Origin: CAVQCJ01 sp963771835
GTDB taxonomy: Bacteria; Actinomycetota; Actinomycetes; Prado026
Assembly (NCBI GenBank): GCA_963771835.1
Contig: CAVYVA010000006.1
Location: forward strand, 36,781 to 100,780
Direction: 5' to 3'
Length of the DNA: 64,000 nt
Within the stretch, counting starts at the first letter, position 1. The number at the start of each line of letters is the position of its first letter. The position numbers were made by a program, and so were the translations under genes. The notes under the pieces were generated by a model that did no database searches, was not told where the DNA came from, and saw nothing but the letters and a program-made list of their open reading frames with translations. This document shows, one piece after another, positions 28,082 through 39,112 of this stretch.

Positions 28082-31000
28082 CGGAGCCGTCTGCAGGCTC
28101 GACAGTCGCGGGACCGGACGGCCCTGGTGCCGACGCCCTGCTGCGGGTCGGCCGGTTCCTGCGCAGGGTCGACCAGGTCTCGCCCGACCTGCGGGCCGTG
28201 GAGCGTACCGGCGGGCGCGAGGGCGACGTCTTCTACCGCGACCGCTGGAGCCACGACAAGGTGGTCCGGTCCACCCACGGCGTGAACTGCACCGGCTCCT
28301 GCTCGTGGAAGGTGTACGTCAAGGACGGGATCATCACCTGGGAGAGCCAGCAGACCGACTACCCCAGCGTCGGTCCCGACTCCCCGGAGTACGAGCCCCG
28401 CGGCTGCCCCCGCGGGGCGGCGTTCTCCTGGTACACGTACTCCCCGACCCGGGTCCGCTTCCCGTACGTGCGCGGCGTCCTCGTGGAGATGTACCGCGAG
28501 GCCAAGGCGCGGCTCGGCGACCCGGTGCTGGCGTGGGCCGACGTCGTCGGCGACCCCGACCGCCGCCGCCGCTACCAGCAGGCCCGGGGCAAGGGCGGGC
28601 ACGTCCGGGTCGGCTGGGACGAGGCCGCCGAGATCATCGCCGCCGCGCACGTGCACACGATCCGGGCGTACGGGCCGGACCGCGTCGTCGGGTTCTCGCC
28701 GATCCCGGCGATGTCGATGGTGTCGCACGCGGTGGGCGCGCGGTTCATCGAGCTGCTCGGCGGGGTGATGACGTCGTTCTACGACTGGTACGCCGACCTG
28801 CCGGTCGCCTCGCCGCAGGTGTTCGGCGACCAGACCGACGTCCCGGAGTCCGGCGACTGGTGGAACGCCACGTACCTGCTGATGTGGGGCTCGAACGTGC
28901 CGGTCACGCGCACCCCGGACGCGCACTGGATGGCCGAGGCCAGGTACAAGGGCCAGAAGGTCGTCACGATCTCGCCGGACTACGCGGACAACACGAAGTT
29001 CGCCGACGAGTGGCTGCCCGCGCAGCCGGGCACCGACGGCGCGCTCGCGATGGCGATGGGCCACGTGATGCTCAAGGAGTTCCTCGTCGACCGGCGCACG
29101 CCGTTCTTCACCGACTACCTGGCCCGCTACACCGACATGCCGTTCCTCGTGACCCTCACCGAGCGGGACGGCGCCTACGTCCCCGGCAAGTTCCTCACCG
29201 CCGCCGACCTCGGCGACGACGAGCGAGGGCGCCGAGTGGAAGACCGTGCTCGTCGACGGTCGGACCGGCGAGCCGGTCGTCCCCAACGGGTCGCTCGGGT
29301 TCCGGCACACCGAGTCGGGCCGGGGGCTGTGGAACCTCGACCTCGGCGAGCGTGGCGCCGCAGCTCACCCTGTCCGGCGGACCCGCTCGGCGAGCCGCCG
29401 GTCGAGGTGCTGCTGCCCCGGTTCGACACCCCGGACGGGCACGGGGAGGTCCTGCACCGCGGCGTGCCGGCCCGCCGCGTCGGCGGCCGGCTGGTGACGA
29501 CGGTCTTCGACCTCGTGCTGGCCCAGTACGGCGTCGCCCGACCGGGCCTGCCCGGTCGCTGGCCGACCGGCTACGACGACGCGGACGAGCCGTACACCCC
29601 GGCGTGGCAGGAGCCGCTGACGTCGGTGCCGGCCGACCAGTGCGCGCGGATCGCCCGCGAGATGGCCCGCAACGCGGAGGCGTCCCAGGGCCGCACGATG
29701 ATCATCATGGGCGCGGGGGTGTGCCAGTGGTTCCACGGCGACGCGACCTACCGCGCGATCCTCTCGCTGCTGCTGTTCACCGGGTCGATGGGTCGCAACG
29801 GCGGCGGCTGGGCGCACTACGTCGGCCAGGAGAAGTGCCGGCCGCTCACCGGGCACGCGACCATGGCGATGGCGCTGGACTGGGTGCGCCCGCCGCGGCA
29901 GATGATCGGGACGGCGTTCTGGTACACGCACACCGACCAGTGGCGCTACGACGGCTACCGCGCCGACGCCCTGGCCTCGCCCCTCGCCGACGGCCACCTG
30001 GCCGGCATGCACACCGCGGACACGATCGCCCAGTCGGCCCGGCTGGGCTGGATGCCGTCCTACCCGCAGTTCGACCGCAGCCCGCTGGACCTCGCCGACG
30101 ACGCGCGAGGCGGCCGGGCAGCAGCCCGGCGAGTACGTCGTCGACCAGCTCCGCGCCGGCGACCTGCGGTGGGCCGCCGAGGACCCGGACGCGCCGGAGA
30201 ACTGGCCGCGCGTGCTGACCCTGTGGCGGGCGAACCTGCTCGGCTCGTCCTCGAAGGGCAACGAGTACTTCCTCAAGCACCTGCTGGGCACGCACTCCTC
30301 CGTGCGCGCGCAGGAGACCCCCGCCGACCGCCGGCCGCGCGACGTGCGCTGGCACGACCATGCGCCCGAGGGCAAGCTCGACCTGCTCGTGTCGCTGGAC
30401 TTCCGGATGACCAGCTCGACGCTGCTCGTCCGACGTCGTGCTGCCGGCGGCGACCTGGTACGAGAAGCACGACCTGTCGTCGACCGACATGCACCCGTTC
30501 GTGCACGCGTTCACCCCGGCGATCGACCCGCCGTGGGAGACCCGCTCGGACTTCGACGCGTTCCACACGGTCGCCCGCCGGTTCAGCGAGCTGGCCAGCG
30601 ACCCACCTCGGCGTGCGCCGGGACCTGGTCGCCACTCCCGCTGCAGCACGACACGCCGGGTGAGACCGCGCAGCCGGGTGGGCGCGTCCTCGACTGGCGC
30701 GACGGCACCGTCGACATGCTGCCGGGCCGGACGATGCCCGCGTTCACGGTGGTCGAACGGGACTACGGCGCCGTCGCCGAGAAGCTGGCGTCGCTGGGAC
30801 CGCTGGTCGAACGGCTCGGGCCTGACCACCAAGGCGGTCACGGTCGTCCCGGACGTCGAGGTGGGCCGGCTCGCCGCGTCCAACGGGGTGATGCTCGGGG
30901 GCGCCGGCGACGGACGGCCGGCGCTCGACACCGACGCGAAGATGGCCGAGGCGATCCTGGCGCTGTCCGGCACGACCAACGGCCGCCTCGCGGTCGAAGG

Positions 31001-31794
31001 CTTCCGTCGCCTGGAGGAGCGCACCGGCCGGCGCCTCGTCGACCTGGCCGAGGGCAGCGAGGAGAAGCGGATCACGTTCGCCGACACCCAGGCCCGGCCG
31101 GTGCCGGTGATCACCAGCCCGGAGTGGTCCGGCAGCGAGACCGGCGGGCGCCGGTACGCGCCGTTCACGATCAACGTCGAGCGGCTCAAGCCGTGGCACA
31201 CGCTCACCGGGCGCATGCACCTGTTCCTCGACCACGACTGGATGCACGAGCTCGGCGAGTCGCATGCCGACGTACCGGCCGCCGCTGGACATGCACCAGC
31301 TGTTCGGCGAGCCGCGCATCGGCCCCGACGGGTCCAAGCAGGTCACCGTCCGCTACCTCACCCCGCACTCGAAGTGGTCGATCCACTCCGAGTACCAGGA
31401 CAACCTGCTGATGCTGTCGCTCTCGCGCGGCGGGCCGACGGTCTGGATGAGCGTGCAGGACGCGGCCGCGATCGGGGTCCGGGACAACGAGTGGGTCGAG
31501 GCGGTCAACCGCAACGGGGTGCTGGTGGCCCGGGCCATCGTCACCCACCGCCTGCCCGAGGGCATGGTCTTCGTCTACCACGCGCAGGAGCGGGTGGTGA
31601 ACGTGCCGCTGAGCGAGACGTCCGGCCGGCGCGGCGGCATCCACAACTCGCTCACCCGGGTGCTGGTCAAGCCGACCCACCTCATCGGCGGGTACGCCCA
31701 GCTGTCGTTCGCGTTCAACTACCTCGGTCCGACCGGGAACCAGCGCGACGAGGTCACCGTGGTCCGGCGGCGCAGCCAGGAGGTGACGTACTGA
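28078..31794 (+). CDS. narG: Respiratory nitrate reductase alpha subunit, frame-disrupted
   Basis: Membrane-bound molybdenum nitrate reductase catalytic subunit. The span of ~1238 codons is close to E. coli NarG (1247). N-terminal HGVNCTGSCSW is the unusual His/Cys ligand set of the FS0 [4Fe-4S] cluster; SFYDWYADLP contains the Asp ligand of molybdenum; SNVPVTRTPDAHWMAEARYK and MGRNGGGWAHYVGQEKCRP are also typical. The protein can be read from end to end through frame changes near 29225, 29350, 29385, 30105, 30430, 30605, 30820 and 31265. The ATG overlaps the narK stop and the TGA overlaps the narH ATG. No Tat signal is seen, so it faces the cytoplasm. Confidence 0.93.
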
Positions 31795-33480
31795 TGCGGG
31801 TGATGGCGCAGCTCGCGATGGTGATGAACCTCGACAAGTGCATCGGGTGCCACACCTGCTCGGTGACCTGCAAGCAGGCATGGACGAACCGCTCCGGCGT
31901 CGAGTACGTCTGGTTCAACAACGTCGAGACCAGGCCGGGGCAGGGCTACCCGCGCCGGTACGAGGACCAGGGCCGCTGGCGCGGCGGATGGCGGCTCAAC
32001 CGGCGCGGCCGGCTGGCCCTGCACCGCCGGCGGCCGCGGCCGCAAGCTCCTCGTCGATCTTCTCCAACCCGCTGCTGCCGAACATCAAGGACTACTACGA
32101 GCCCTGGACCTACGACTACGAGAACCTCATCTCCGCGCCGCTCGGCGACGACTTCCCGGTGGCCGAGCCCAGGTCGTTGCTGACCGGCCGGCCCACGAAG
32201 ATCGAGTGGAGCGCGAACTGGGACGACGACCTCGGCGGGGCGCCCGAGCACGGGCACCTCGACCCGGTCGTGGAGCAGCTGCGTCGCGACGCGGTCGACA
32301 AGGTGCGCTTCGAGTACGAGCAGGCGTTCATGTTCTTCCTGCCGCGGATCTGCGAGCACTGCCTGAACCCGTCGTGCGTCGCGTCCTGCCCGTCCGGGCG
32401 CGATGTACAAGCGCAGCGAGGACGGCATCGTGCTGGTGGACCAGGACCGCTGCCGCGGCTGGCGGATGTGCGTGACCGGCTGCCCGTACAAGAAGGTGTA
32501 CTTCAACCACCGGACCGGCAAGGCCGAGAAGTGCACGTTCTGCTACCCGCGCGTCGAGGTCGGTCTGCCGACCGTGTGCAGCGAGACCTGCGTGGGTCGG
32601 CTGCGCTACATCGGTCTGGTGCTCTACGACGCCGACCGGGTCACCGAGGCGGCCTCGACCGCGGACCCGCAGGACCTGTACGAGGCCCAGCTCGACCTGA
32701 TGCTCGACCCGAACGACCCCGAGGTCGTCGCCGCGGCCCGGCGCGAGGGGATCAGCGACGACTGGGTCGAGGCGGCCCAGCGCTCACCGGTCTACGCGCT
32801 GGCGAAGACGTACCGGGTCGCGCTGCCGCTGCACCCGGAGTTCCGCACCATGCCCATGGTCTGGTACGTGCCGCCGCTGTCCCCGGTGGCGGACGCGCTG
32901 CGCGACACCGGGCACGACGCGGAGGACGTCGACAACCTGTTCGGGGCGATCGACACGCTGCGCATCCCGGTCGAGTACCTCGCCGGCCTGTTCACCGCCG
33001 GCGCCACGGCCCCGGTCACCGTCGGTGCTGCAGCGGCTGGCGGCGATGCGCGCGTACATGCGCCGGGTGACGCTCGGCGAGCAGCTCGACGAGTCGATCG
33101 CCGCGGCGGCCGGCATGACCGGCGGCGAGGTCACGGCGATGTACCGGCTGCTGGCGATCGCCAAGTACGACGAGCGGTACGTCATCCCGTCGGCGTACGC
33201 CGAGCAGGGCCACGCCCTGGAGGAGACGGCGTGCAGCCTCGACTTCGACGGTGGCCCCGGCATGCTCGACAGCGGCCCGTTCGGCGAGGCCTCCGGCCGG
33301 CCCGTCCCGGTCTCGGTGGAGACCTTCCACGCGCTGCGCGAACGGCAGACCGGCGGCGAGGTGGTCGACACCGACCAGCCGCGGTCGCGGGTGAACCTCC
33401 TGAACTGGGACGGCAAGGGCGCGCCGTCAGGACTGTTCCCGCCGCGACGGCGCGACGGCGGGCCGGAGGCCCGGCGATGA
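31794..33480 (+). CDS. narH: Respiratory nitrate reductase beta subunit, frame-disrupted
   Basis: About 560 residues, iron-sulfur subunit with three [4Fe-4S] and one [3Fe-4S] cluster. Cys motifs: CIGCHTCSVTCK, then CEHCLNPSCVASCPSG, CRGWRMCVTGCPYKK (Trp in place of one Cys, marking the [3Fe-4S] site) and CTFCYPRVEVGLPTVCSETC. Frame changes near 32030, 32400 and 33025. The C-terminus (RSRVNLLNWDGKGAPSGLFP) is typical. Its TGA overlaps the narJ ATG. Confidence 0.93.
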
Positions 33481-34167
33481 GCCGGCCGGACCAGCCCGCC
33501 GTGGTCCTGCAGGCGGCGTCGGTGCTCCTGCAGCTACCCGGACGACCGCGTCCTCGGCGGCGATGCCCGCGGTGCGGGCGCCGTCCGCGAGCTCGCCGAC
33601 GGTCCGGCCCGGCAGGACCTGCAGGGCTTCCTCGACGCGGTGGGCCCGATGGGCGCGCTCGAGCTCCAGCAGCACTACGTCGGGACGCTGGACCTCAAGC
33701 GACGCTGCTGCCTGTACCTGACCTGGTGGACCGAGGGCGAGACCCGGCGGCGGGGGCTGGCCCTCGCGCAGCTCAAGCAGCTCTACCGCGAGCGCGGCTT
33801 CGAGCTGGACTCGACCGAGCTGCCCGACTTCCTGCCGGTCGTGCTCGAGTTCGCCTCCGCCGACGTCGACCTCGGCCTCCGCGTGCTCCAGGACCGACGG
33901 GCCGGGGTCGAGCTGCTGCGGCTGGCCCTGCACGAGGCGGCGTCGCCGTACGCCGGCCCGGTCGAGGCGGTCTGCTCGCTGCTGCCTGGCCGGTCCCCCC
34001 AGGACGAGGCCGCGGCCCGGGCGCTGGCCCGCAACGGACCGCCGGGCGAGCAGGTGGGCCTCGAGCCGTACGGGGCCGGCCCCGATCGCCACGCGGGCGC
34101 CCGCCCCGGCCCGGTCGACCTCGATCTCGGACCCACGTCGCTGATCCCGACGGGGGCCCGCCGGTGA
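33477..34167 (+). CDS. narJ: Nitrate reductase assembly chaperone
   Basis: About 229 residues, all-helical TorD/NarJ-type chaperone needed for cofactor insertion into NarG. Signature region: LELQQHYVGTLDLKRRCCLY, then LTWWTEGETRRRGLALAQLK, then DSTELPDFLPVVLEFA. One frame change near 33530 close to the start. Overlaps narH (ATGA) and narI (GTGA). Confidence 0.9.
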
Positions 34168-34923
34168 GCACCCTGGACATCGTGCTGTGGGGGGTCCTGC
34201 CCTACGTCGTCCTGGCCGTGCTCGTCGGCGGCACCGTCTGGCGCTGGCGGTACGACCAGTTCGGCTGGACCACCCGGTCCTCGCAGCTGTACGAGTCGCG
34301 GCTGCTGCGGATCGGCAGCCCGCTGTTCCACTTCGGGATCCTCGTGGTCCTGGTCGGGCACGTCATCGGGCTGCTGGTGCCCAAGTCGCTCACCGACCGC
34401 GCCGGTCTGAGCCAGGAGGCGTACCACGTCCAGGCCGCCCTGCTCGGCGGGGTCGCCGGGCTCGCGACGCTGGTCGGCGTCGGCATCCTGGTCTACCGGC
34501 GACGAACCACCGGTCCGGTCTTCATGGCCACCACGCGCAACGACAAGACGATGTACGTCGTCCTGGTCGCCGCGATCGTCGCCGGGCTCGCCACCACGCT
34601 GCTGGGCGTGCGGGCCACCGGCGACGCGCACAACTACCGGCTCACGCGTGTCCCCGTGGTTCCGGTCCCTGTTCGTGCTGCGTCCCGACGTGCAGGCGAT
34701 GGCGTCGGCCGACGCGGCGTACCACGTGCACGTCCTGATCGGGATGCTGCTGTTCGCGATCTGGCCGTTCACCCGGCTGGTGCACGCGTTCAGCGCGCCG
34801 GTCGGCTACCTGTTCCGTCCCTACGTGGTGTACCGGCGGCGGACCATGGCCGGCGCGGCACCCACGACCCGCGCCGGCCGCCGCGGCTGGGACGCCGGCG
34901 GTCCGGGCAGCCGGGGACGATGA
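34164..34923 (+). CDS. narI: Nitrate reductase gamma subunit (cytochrome b)
   Basis: About 252 residues with five membrane helices, b-type cytochrome that oxidises quinol and feeds NarH. N-terminal VLWGVLPYVVLAVLVGGTVW; heme-ligand His-containing segments SPLFHFGILVVLVGHVIGLL and AAYHVHVLIGMLLFAIWPFT; C-terminal TRLVHAFSAPVGYLFRPYVV. GTG start overlapping the narJ TGA. One frame change near 34650. Completes narKGHJI. Confidence 0.92.
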
Positions 34924-34930
34924 TGCCGGC

Positions 34931-36706
34931 ATGCACGACATCGCCGAGTTCCTGCGCCGGCACCCGCCGTTCGACGCGCTCGACGACGCGGCGCTGGAAC
35001 GGGTGTCGGACGCCGTGCACATCGAGTTCTTCCCCCGTGGCGCCGTGGTCCTCGAGGCGGAGGACGCGGGCGGCTCCGGTTACGTCATCAGGACCGGGAC
35101 CGTCGACCTGATCGAGGACGGCCGGGTGGTCGACCACCGGGAGGTGGGGGACGTGTTCGGGGTCGCGTCCACCCTGACCGGCGCGCCGACGGCGCTGCGG
35201 GTGAGCGCCCACGACGACCTGCTCGTGTACCGGTTCCCGGCCTCGGCCCTGGGGTCGCCCGGGACCGGCGCAACCATGGGGACCGGCTCCGTCGGGCCCG
35301 CGGTCCGGTCGATCCTGCGCCCGGCGGTCGTGCTCGACCCGGACGACCGGGTGCGCGAGGCGGTGCTCCGGATGGGAGAGGCGGGGGTGTCCGCCGTCCT
35401 CGTCCGGCAACGCGATGGCGGGCTGGGGATCGTCACCGACCGCGACCTGCGCAGCCGGGTGCTGGCCGTGGACGGGCGCGGACCCGAGACGCCCCTGGCA
35501 GCGGTGATGAGCGAGGACGCGGTCTCGACCGGGGCCGGGGCTCCGGCCGACGAGGCGCTGCTGCTCATGCTCGAGCACGCGGTGCGGCACCTGCCGGTCG
35601 TCGCCCGCGACGGCACGGTGGTCGGCCTGGTCGAGGACGTGGACCTGCTCGCCGCCGAGGGGCACGCCCCGTTCCGGCTGCGCCGCGCGATCACGACGGC
35701 CGCGGGCGTCGAGGACCTGGTCGACCTGGCCCGACGGCTCCCGCAGTCGCTGCTGTCCGCGGACGCCGCGGGCGTGGCACCCCTGCGGGTGATGGCGACG
35801 CGCTCGATCATCGTCGAGGCGATGATCCGCCGGCTGCTCGAGCTCACGGTGCAGGCGTGCGGCCCTGCGCCCGCCCCGTTCGCCTGGCTGGTCCTGGGCA
35901 GCACGGGCCGCCGCGAGTCCTTCCCCGCGTCCGACGCGGACACCGCGCTGGTGTGGGACGCCGACGACGAGGACGCCGCGACGGGCAGGTGGATGGAAGA
36001 CCTGGCCGGGCGGGTCGTCGGCGCGCTCGCCGACTGCGGCGTGCGCAGCGACGAGCACGGCGTCGTGGCGGCGGACCCGCGCTTCGCCCGCCCGCGCACG
36101 CAGTGGCAGCGCTCTGTCGCCCGCTGGCTGGCCGACCCGATGGCGACCGACGCGCTGACGTACGTGTCGGCCCTGCTCGACGGCCGGGTCGTCGCCGGCG
36201 CCGGCGCCGGGCCGGACCGCATGCTCGGCGAGGCTCTGTCGGCGACGGCCCGGGACGAGGCGATGGTGCGCGCCCTCGGGCGCCATGCGCTCGCCCATCG
36301 TCCACCGACGGGTTTCGTCCGCGAGCTCGTCGTCCAGCACACCGGCGAGAACCGCGGCCGGCTGGACCTCAAGCTGCACGGGATGACCCCGGTCGTCGAC
36401 CTCGCCCGCTACGGCGGTGTGGCCGCACGGTCGACGGCGGTCGACACTCCGCAACGGCTGCGGGACGCGGCCGCCGCCGGGGTGCTGCGCGACGGCGACG
36501 CCGCGATGCTCGACGAGGTCTTCACCCTCGTCGCCGGACTGCGGCTGGAGCGCCAGCTCGACGCGATCCGGGCTGGTCAGGAGCCGGACGACCTGCTCGA
36601 CCCCCGGACTCTCAGCCCGTTCGCACGCCGGCACCTGCGTGACGGCTTCCGGGCGGTCACCCAGGTCCAGCACTGGCTGCAGGGCGTCCTGGCGCTGGGC
36701 GGCTGA
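34931..36706 (+). CDS. CNB-CBS-DUF294 nucleotidyltransferase-like protein
   Basis: 591 residues, soluble. Order: a cyclic-nucleotide-binding-like domain (about 1-105, e.g. FFPRGAVVLEAEDAGGSGYV), two CBS domains (about 125-245, GIVTDRDLRSRVLA and GLVEDVDLLA), then a DUF294 putative nucleotidyltransferase with GSTGRRE at 323-329 and SDAD at 334-337, and a DUF294 C-terminal helical domain. The catalytic-looking GS...D-x-D pattern suggests nucleotide transfer to a protein or small molecule, but no member I know has a firm function. It starts 7 nt after narI, so is co-transcribed with nar. The CBS/CNB pair suggests control by adenine nucleotides. Confidence 0.87.
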   Translation: MHDIAEFLRRHPPFDALDDAALERVSDAVHIEFFPRGAVVLEAEDAGGSGYVIRTGTVDLIEDGRVVDHREVGDVFGVASTLTGAPTALRVSAHDDLLVYRFPASALGSPGTGATMGTGSVGPAVRSILRPAVVLDPDDRVREAVLRMGEAGVSAVLVRQRDGGLGIVTDRDLRSRVLAVDGRGPETPLAAVMSEDAVSTGAGAPADEALLLMLEHAVRHLPVVARDGTVVGLVEDVDLLAAEGHAPFRLRRAITTAAGVEDLVDLARRLPQSLLSADAAGVAPLRVMATRSIIVEAMIRRLLELTVQACGPAPAPFAWLVLGSTGRRESFPASDADTALVWDADDEDAATGRWMEDLAGRVVGALADCGVRSDEHGVVAADPRFARPRTQWQRSVARWLADPMATDALTYVSALLDGRVVAGAGAGPDRMLGEALSATARDEAMVRALGRHALAHRPPTGFVRELVVQHTGENRGRLDLKLHGMTPVVDLARYGGVAARSTAVDTPQRLRDAAAAGVLRDGDAAMLDEVFTLVAGLRLERQLDAIRAGQEPDDLLDPRTLSPFARRHLRDGFRAVTQVQHWLQGVLALGG

Positions 36707-36710
36707 GCGC

Positions 36711-37355
36711 GTGCCGGACTGGAGCAGCCCGTGGCGCGAGGTGCCGTTCGCGGTCGTCGACGTCGAGACCACGGGCCTGGACGCCGGGCAGGACGAGCTG
36801 CTGTCGGTCGGGGTCGTGCCGATCGACGCGGGGCGCATCGTCGCCGGTGCGTGCACGTACCTCGTCGTGCGCCCGGTCCGGCCGCCCGCCCCCGCGAACG
36901 TGCTCGTCCACGGCATCACCCCAGGCGAGGCCAGCCAGGCGCCGCCGTTGCAGGACGTGGTCCCCTCGATCGTGGCTGCCCTCCACGGGCGGGTCCCGGT
37001 GGCGCACGTGGCCCGGGTGGAGCGTGCGTTCCTGGCACCGGTCCTGCGCCGGCACGGGGCCCGTCTCGGGCCGGCCGTCCTGGACACCGACCGGCTGCTG
37101 CGGTGGCTGGTCTGGCGCGAGGAGGGGTTGCTGCTGCCACCGCACGTGCCGCTCACGGCCGCGGCGGCGCGGCTGGGCCTGCCCGTCCAGCGTCCCCACC
37201 ACGCGCTCGGGGACGCACTGACCACCGCGCAGGTGTTCCTGGCGGTCGTGGGCCGGCTCGAGTCGCGCGGGCCGGTGTCGCCGGGCTCGTTGCGGAACGC
37301 GCAGCGGCGCCTGTCGCTGGCCCGCGCGATCCGGCCGGCGACCGCCGGTCGCTAG
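36711..37355 (+). CDS. DnaQ-like 3'-5' exonuclease
   Basis: 214 residues, GTG start 4 nt after the previous stop. DEDDh exonuclease motifs: DVETTGLD with Asp17 and Glu19, HGITPGEA, AHVARVERAF and HHALGDALTTAQVF at the end. Resembles DNA polymerase III epsilon-type exonucleases. Such genes are known to pair with DUF294 proteins, as here, but their joint role is unclear. The stop overlaps the convergent devS stop within the sequence CTAG. Confidence 0.85.
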   Translation: MPDWSSPWREVPFAVVDVETTGLDAGQDELLSVGVVPIDAGRIVAGACTYLVVRPVRPPAPANVLVHGITPGEASQAPPLQDVVPSIVAALHGRVPVAHVARVERAFLAPVLRRHGARLGPAVLDTDRLLRWLVWREEGLLLPPHVPLTAAAARLGLPVQRPHHALGDALTTAQVFLAVVGRLESRGPVSPGSLRNAQRRLSLARAIRPATAGR

Positions 37356-39055
37356 CCGGTCGGGACCGTCCAGCTCAGGTGCGTCCCGCCGCCGTCCGGG
37401 CCGGTGACCGCGAACGACCCGCCGAGCAGCAAGGCGCGCTCGGCCAGGTTCGCCAGCCCGCTGCGGGGGACGTCCGCGGGGATCCCGACCCCGTCGTCCG
37501 TCACCTCGAGGGTGACGGTCCCGTCCGTCACCGACACGACGACGTCGACCCGCTTGGCCTGGGCGTGCCGCCGCGCGTTGGACACCGCCTCGCGCAGGAC
37601 GGCCAGCAGGTGCTCGGCGATCTCGACGCCGACGACGGAGTCGACCGGGCCGTCGAAGCGCACCGACGAGGTCGGTCCGTCCTCGCCCGCAGCCGCCTCG
37701 ACCGTGGCCAGGACCCGGCTCCGCAGGCTGTCGACGTCGGCGCCGCTCGCGGCCTGCAGCGAGTAGATCGTGGTGCGGATCTCGCGGATCGTCTCGTCGA
37801 GGTCCTCGACGGCACCGAGCACCCGTTGACGGGCCTGCGAGTCCTCGACCCGCCCGGCGACACTGTCCAGTCGCATGCCGGTGGCGAACAGCCGCTGGAT
37901 GACCAGGTCGTGCAGGTCGCGGGCGATCCGGTCCCGGTCGCCGAACAGCGCGGCCTGCTCGGCCTCGCGTCGTTGCCGCCCGAGCTCGAGCGCGATCGCG
38001 GCCTGACCGGCGAAGCCGGTCAGCACATCCTCCGCCTCGTCGGTGAAGCCCGGGCTGCCAACTGTGTTGGACACCATCAGAACGCCGAGCACGTCCTGCG
38101 CCGCCTGCAGCGGCACGACCAGGCTCGGCCCGTAGGCCCGCTGCCCGGGCGCCGGTCCGGCCGCCCTCCCGTCACTGCTGGCGTCCAGCACGCGCAGGGT
38201 CTGCCCGGTCAGCATGACGTGCCCGGCCAGCGAACCGTCCAGGGCGAGGCGCCGGCCGAGCACCAGCGGTGCCTCCTCCCCGACGGCCACCTCGGTGACG
38301 AGCTGCTTGTCGTCGTAGCGCAGCGCGATCGTCGCGAGCTCGGCGCCGACCAGCTCGCGGGCACGGGTGGCGATCAGGTCGAGCACCTCCCCCGGGTCGT
38401 CGCCGGACAGCAGCGCCCGGGTGACCTCGGCCGAGCCCGCCGCCCACGCCTCGCGCCGGGAGGCGTCGGCGAAGAGGCGGGCGTTCTCGATGGCGACCGC
38501 GGCCGACGCGGCCATCGCCTCGAGCAGCGCCTGGTCGTCGTCGTCGAAGTCGCCGCCGCCGCGCTTCTCGGTGAGGTAGAGGTTGCCGAACGCCTCGCCG
38601 CGCACCCGGATCGGGACGCCCAGGAAGGTCCGCATCGGCGGGTGGTGCGGCGGGAAGCCGGACGACGACGGATGGGTGGTCAGGTTGCTCATCCGCACGG
38701 ACTCCTGGTCCCGGATGAGCACGCCCAGGATGCCGCGGCCCTGCGGCAGGTCGCCGATCAGCGCGCGGGTCTCGTCGTCGATCCCGACCGCGATGAACTG
38801 CGAGAGGCGCTCGTCCGACCCGAGCACCCCCAGCGCGCCGTACTCGGCGTCGACCAGCCGGACCGCGGCCTCCACGATCCGGCGCAGCAGGGTGTGCAGG
38901 TCCAGGTCCCCGCTGACGGCGGCCACGGCCTCCAGGAGCCCGTGCAGCCGGTCACGGGTGGTGACGATCTTGCTCAGCTGGGTCTGCAGCTGAGCGAGCA
39001 GCTCGTCCAGGTGCAGCGCAGGTGAGGCACCGCCTGGCCCTGACCTCTCGACCAT
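37352..39055 (-). CDS. devS: DevS/DosT-type GAF histidine kinase
   Basis: 567 residues. Two GAF domains (about 50-195 and 205-360), then a HisKA_3 dimerisation domain with phospho-acceptor His about 382 in RDRIARDLHDLVIQRLFATG, and a HATPase_c domain (LREAVSNARRHAQAKRVDVV, then DDGVGIPADVPRSGLANLAE). In M. tuberculosis DosS the GAF-A heme is held by His149 in GFPPYHPPMRTFLGVP; here the matching GFPPHHPPMRTFLGVP is present (His138), so the heme-based O2/NO/redox sensor is very likely retained. It is second in an operon after a universal stress protein (57-nt gap). Likely partner: DevR at 21077-21742. Confidence 0.93.
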   Translation of the reverse strand: MVERSGPGGASPALHLDELLAQLQTQLSKIVTTRDRLHGLLEAVAAVSGDLDLHTLLRRIVEAAVRLVDAEYGALGVLGSDERLSQFIAVGIDDETRALIGDLPQGRGILGVLIRDQESVRMSNLTTHPSSSGFPPHHPPMRTFLGVPIRVRGEAFGNLYLTEKRGGGDFDDDDQALLEAMAASAAVAIENARLFADASRREAWAAGSAEVTRALLSGDDPGEVLDLIATRARELVGAELATIALRYDDKQLVTEVAVGEEAPLVLGRRLALDGSLAGHVMLTGQTLRVLDASSDGRAAGPAPGQRAYGPSLVVPLQAAQDVLGVLMVSNTVGSPGFTDEAEDVLTGFAGQAAIALELGRQRREAEQAALFGDRDRIARDLHDLVIQRLFATGMRLDSVAGRVEDSQARQRVLGAVEDLDETIREIRTTIYSLQAASGADVDSLRSRVLATVEAAAGEDGPTSSVRFDGPVDSVVGVEIAEHLLAVLREAVSNARRHAQAKRVDVVVSVTDGTVTLEVTDDGVGIPADVPRSGLANLAERALLLGGSFAVTGPDGGGTHLSWTVPTG

Positions 39056-39112
39056 CCCGCTCCATCCGGCCAGTGCCCACCCGGTCCCCAGTCGTGCCGA
39101 ACGGGGCGAAGA

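Noticed and set aside
28078..34923. Programmed frameshifting in the nar genes
   Set aside because: Shifts occur at many unrelated sequences without slippery heptamers or shared structure, and similar shifts occur in unrelated genes.
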